A stretch of 7,234 bases of DNA from Chloroflexota bacterium. GTDB lineage: Bacteria > Chloroflexota > Dehalococcoidia > Lucifugimonadales > UBA3495. The notes beneath the pieces were generated by a model. It did no database searches, was not told the origin of the DNA, and saw nothing but the letters and a program-made list of their open reading frames with translations. Positions 5,650 to 7,234 of this stretch are shown here, one piece after another; positions within the stretch are counted from its first letter, which is position 1; every line of letters starts with the position of its first letter. The stretch lies in assembly GCA_028874675.1 (NCBI GenBank), contig JAPPJA010000481.1:1-7234 (forward strand), read 5' to 3'. Made by a program: the position numbers and the translations under genes.

Positions 5650-6030
5650 CTACTCCCCATCCTCGGTGGGAACAAACTTCATGGAAAGGGAATTGACGCA
5701 GTGCCGTGCGCCGGTGGGAGTAAACCCCTCGCCAAAAAAGACGTGGCCCAGGTGAGCGCCACATTTGGCGCACTCGATTTCCGTGCGGAAGCCGTCGGGG
5801 TCGGGCAAATGGTTTACGGCGTCGGGGAGTTCCTGGTCAAAGGCCGGCCAGCCGCAACGGGCGTCAAACTTATCATCGGACAAGTAGAGCGCGGCATTGC
5901 AGCGCCGGCAAACGTACACGCCGTCTTCGTAGAAGTCGTCGTACTCTCCCGAGAAGGGCCGCTCCGTGCCCTTGAACTCGATTATGTAACGCTCCTGGGG
6001 AGTCAGGGGATTGAAGGAATCGCTGGCCAT
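5650..6030 (-). CDS. msrB: Peptide-methionine (R)-S-oxide reductase MsrB
   Basis: A 126-residue methionine-R-sulfoxide reductase, a cytoplasmic repair enzyme that reduces the R form of oxidised methionine in proteins, using thioredoxin. All key residues are present: zinc ligands in CRRC (41, 44) and CAKC (87, 90), the catalytic Cys111 in RHCVNSLSMKF, and a resolving Cys59 in RCGWPAF, so this is the two-cysteine, thioredoxin-recycled form. Length is that of a single-domain MsrB; no MsrA fusion. The ATG has a good ribosome site, AAAGGAG, 6 bases upstream on the minus strand. It follows the MFS gene by 104 bases in the same direction and precedes the tRNA pair; no msrA is in the window. Confidence 0.97.
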   Translation of the reverse strand: MASDSFNPLTPQERYIIEFKGTERPFSGEYDDFYEDGVYVCRRCNAALYLSDDKFDARCGWPAFDQELPDAVNHLPDPDGFRTEIECAKCGAHLGHVFFGEGFTPTGARHCVNSLSMKFVPTEDGE

Positions 6031-6087
6031 GCTGGTCTCCTTTAGGAGGGAATAGGGTTCGCCGCCGGAGCAGGGTTGCTCGCCTTA

Positions 6088-6112
6088 GAGTCCACCCTGT
6101 CCAAGGGTACTC
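6088..6112 (-). other. Bulged hairpin between the MFS gene and msrB
   Basis: On the minus strand GAGTACCCT can pair with AGGGT and ACTC, with a 2-base bulge and a 5-base loop. It lies 23 bases after the MFS stop. There is no T-run behind it, so it is only a possible terminator or processing structure. Confidence 0.25.
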
Positions 6113-6134
6113 CAGGAAGGCTGTTTATACCATG

Positions 6135-7234
6135 TTACGCTGTCGAAGCCGCCGGTTCCAGATCCGCCTGTTGGCCGTTGAAAGTGCGAAGGTCGGACCC
6201 AACGAAGAATATAACCACGGCTACCACAATCACCGCCGCCGCGCCGATGGCCACCGCAAAGGGCGCGCCCATATAGCGGGCAACGAACCCCGCCTGCGCC
6301 ATGCCCAGCAGCCCCAGGCTCCAGGTAGCCCCGAATAGCCCCATCACCCGCCCCCGAATCCTGTCCGGAACCAGTTCCTGCAGGGTGCTCAGGCCGCCGA
6401 CCAGGTACAGCGAAAAGTGAATTCCGCCCACGAACAGGACTCCCATCGATGCCCAGTACAGTCCCAGCCACGCTGCCAGGGCAAACAACAGCAGGCAGAT
6501 GCCGTACACTATCGCCCCATAGAGGATGATGAGCCCACGGGGACTGTGCGACGGAATGCTCCCGATGATCCAGTTGCCCAGGATGGCGCCGACCCCCGCG
6601 GCTCCCAGCAGCCAGCCCACCCGCTCCGCTCCCACCGACAGGGACTCCTCTGCCAGGGATGGCATCAGGAAAATGTAGGACAGGCCAAAGAGACTGTTGC
6701 AAAAGGTCATGAGCATGACGTAGGCAAAAATCGGATGGCTGCGAATATAGCCGAAGGCCTCTCCAATCTGCTGCGCCACGCCGCCCCGGGCTGGCGGCCG
6801 CTCCCGCAACCGCAGCAAGGACATCACTGCGGCCAGTACATAAAAGGAACCCGCGCTTATCAGCATGGAAGTCTCGATGCTCAGGCGGGCAATCACCACA
6901 CCCGCCAGGGCCGGCGCCAGAACGCGGACGCCATTCCACACCACCGACTCCATGGCCACGGCGTTAACGATGTGCTCGCGGTCCACCAGGCGGGGAAAGA
7001 TACTGGCGCGGCTCGGCTGGTCGAAGGCCTGGCCGACGCCGGCGGCGAAGGCCGTCAACAGAATGTGCCACGGCTCTACCCGGTCCAGCAGCACCAGTAC
7101 GGCCAGGACTACGACGACGGTGGCTGACAGGCTCTGGGCGGATGCCACCAGCACCTTGGGCTCCAGGCGGTCGGCCAACACGCCGCCCACCAGGTTCAGG
7201 GCCAGGGCCGGCAGAGCTATGGCCAGGCCCAGGT
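6135..7234 (-). CDS. MFS transporter, EntS/MFS_3-like, 5' end cut by window edge
   Basis: About 365 C-terminal residues of a major facilitator superfamily membrane transporter; the frame stays open to the last base, so the true start is beyond the window. Around 40-60 residues, including the first membrane segment, are probably missing judging from the usual length of 400-430. The visible part begins in a membrane segment and continues with motif A, GGVLADRLEPK (visible residues 16-26), after which hydrophobic segments alternate with short loops. The cytoplasmic stretch DQPSRASIFPRLVDREHIVNA and the second-half loop VPDRIRGRVMG (about 289-298) are typical of the MFS_3 group that includes the siderophore exporter EntS and several drug exporters. 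An efflux role is therefore likely; the substrate is unknown. The C-terminal tail after the last membrane segment is short and soluble. The GTG at 7190 is an internal codon, not the start. Confidence 0.92.
   Translation of the reverse strand, partial: LGLAIALPALALNLVGGVLADRLEPKVLVASAQSLSATVVVVLAVLVLLDRVEPWHILLTAFAAGVGQAFDQPSRASIFPRLVDREHIVNAVAMESVVWNGVRVLAPALAGVVIARLSIETSMLISAGSFYVLAAVMSLLRLRERPPARGGVAQQIGEAFGYIRSHPIFAYVMLMTFCNSLFGLSYIFLMPSLAEESLSVGAERVGWLLGAAGVGAILGNWIIGSIPSHSPRGLIILYGAIVYGICLLLFALAAWLGLYWASMGVLFVGGIHFSLYLVGGLSTLQELVPDRIRGRVMGLFGATWSLGLLGMAQAGFVARYMGAPFAVAIGAAAVIVVAVVIFFVGSDLRTFNGQQADLEPAASTA

Noticed and set aside
4700..5755. Long plus-strand open frame of 351 codons
   Set aside because: It runs antisense to the Ldh-family gene and through both tRNA genes and the msrB 3' end; the translation matches no family I know and is explained by high GC.
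6085..6939. Minus-strand open frame of 284 codons overlapping the MFS gene
   Set aside because: The other frame carries the clear MFS motifs and hydrophobic segments; this one is rich in Gly, Arg and Ser with no family signature.

Overview
The window reads as a piece of a high-GC bacterial chromosome with compact genes on both strands, two tRNA genes that encode their own CCA ends, and Shine-Dalgarno sites before most genes. No gene here fixes the phylum. The mix (P450-type ferredoxin, large alpha/beta hydrolase, MTHFSD-like cyclo-ligase, Ldh-family dehydrogenase, EntS-like MFS protein) would suit a heterotroph such as a Chloroflexota lineage or a high-GC soil or marine bacterium, but that is inference from gene content only.

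Left part (1-2532, plus strand): a small 3Fe-4S ferredoxin of the kind that feeds cytochromes P450, a hairpin terminator, an alpha/beta hydrolase of the FrsA / dihydropseudooxynicotine-hydrolase type, and a 5-formyltetrahydrofolate cyclo-ligase homologue that most resembles the N-terminal domain of MTHFSD. Hydrolase and cyclo-ligase are 132 bp apart and may share a transcript.

Middle part (2533-3997): a Fic-family protein AMP-transferase gene on the minus strand, with visibly lower GC than its neighbours. On each side lies one copy of an approximately 70-75 bp element made of two consecutive hairpins. The two copies are direct repeats that align without a gap at an exact offset of 1322 bases. 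They differ mostly in loops, and one stem pair changes in a compensatory way. This Fic cassette framed by paired-hairpin repeats is the most unusual feature of the window.

Right part (3998-7234, minus strand): an Ldh-family (malate/L-lactate type 2) NAD(P)-dependent dehydrogenase, a gene-free stretch of about 290 bases, tRNA-Pro(UGG), tRNA-Arg(CCG), the methionine sulfoxide reductase msrB, and an MFS transporter that runs off the window end. These look like ordinary, separately expressed housekeeping or metabolic genes. In the 291 bases between the dehydrogenase start and tRNA-Pro I see only a weak promoter and a hairpin next to the tRNA; no gene was recognised there.
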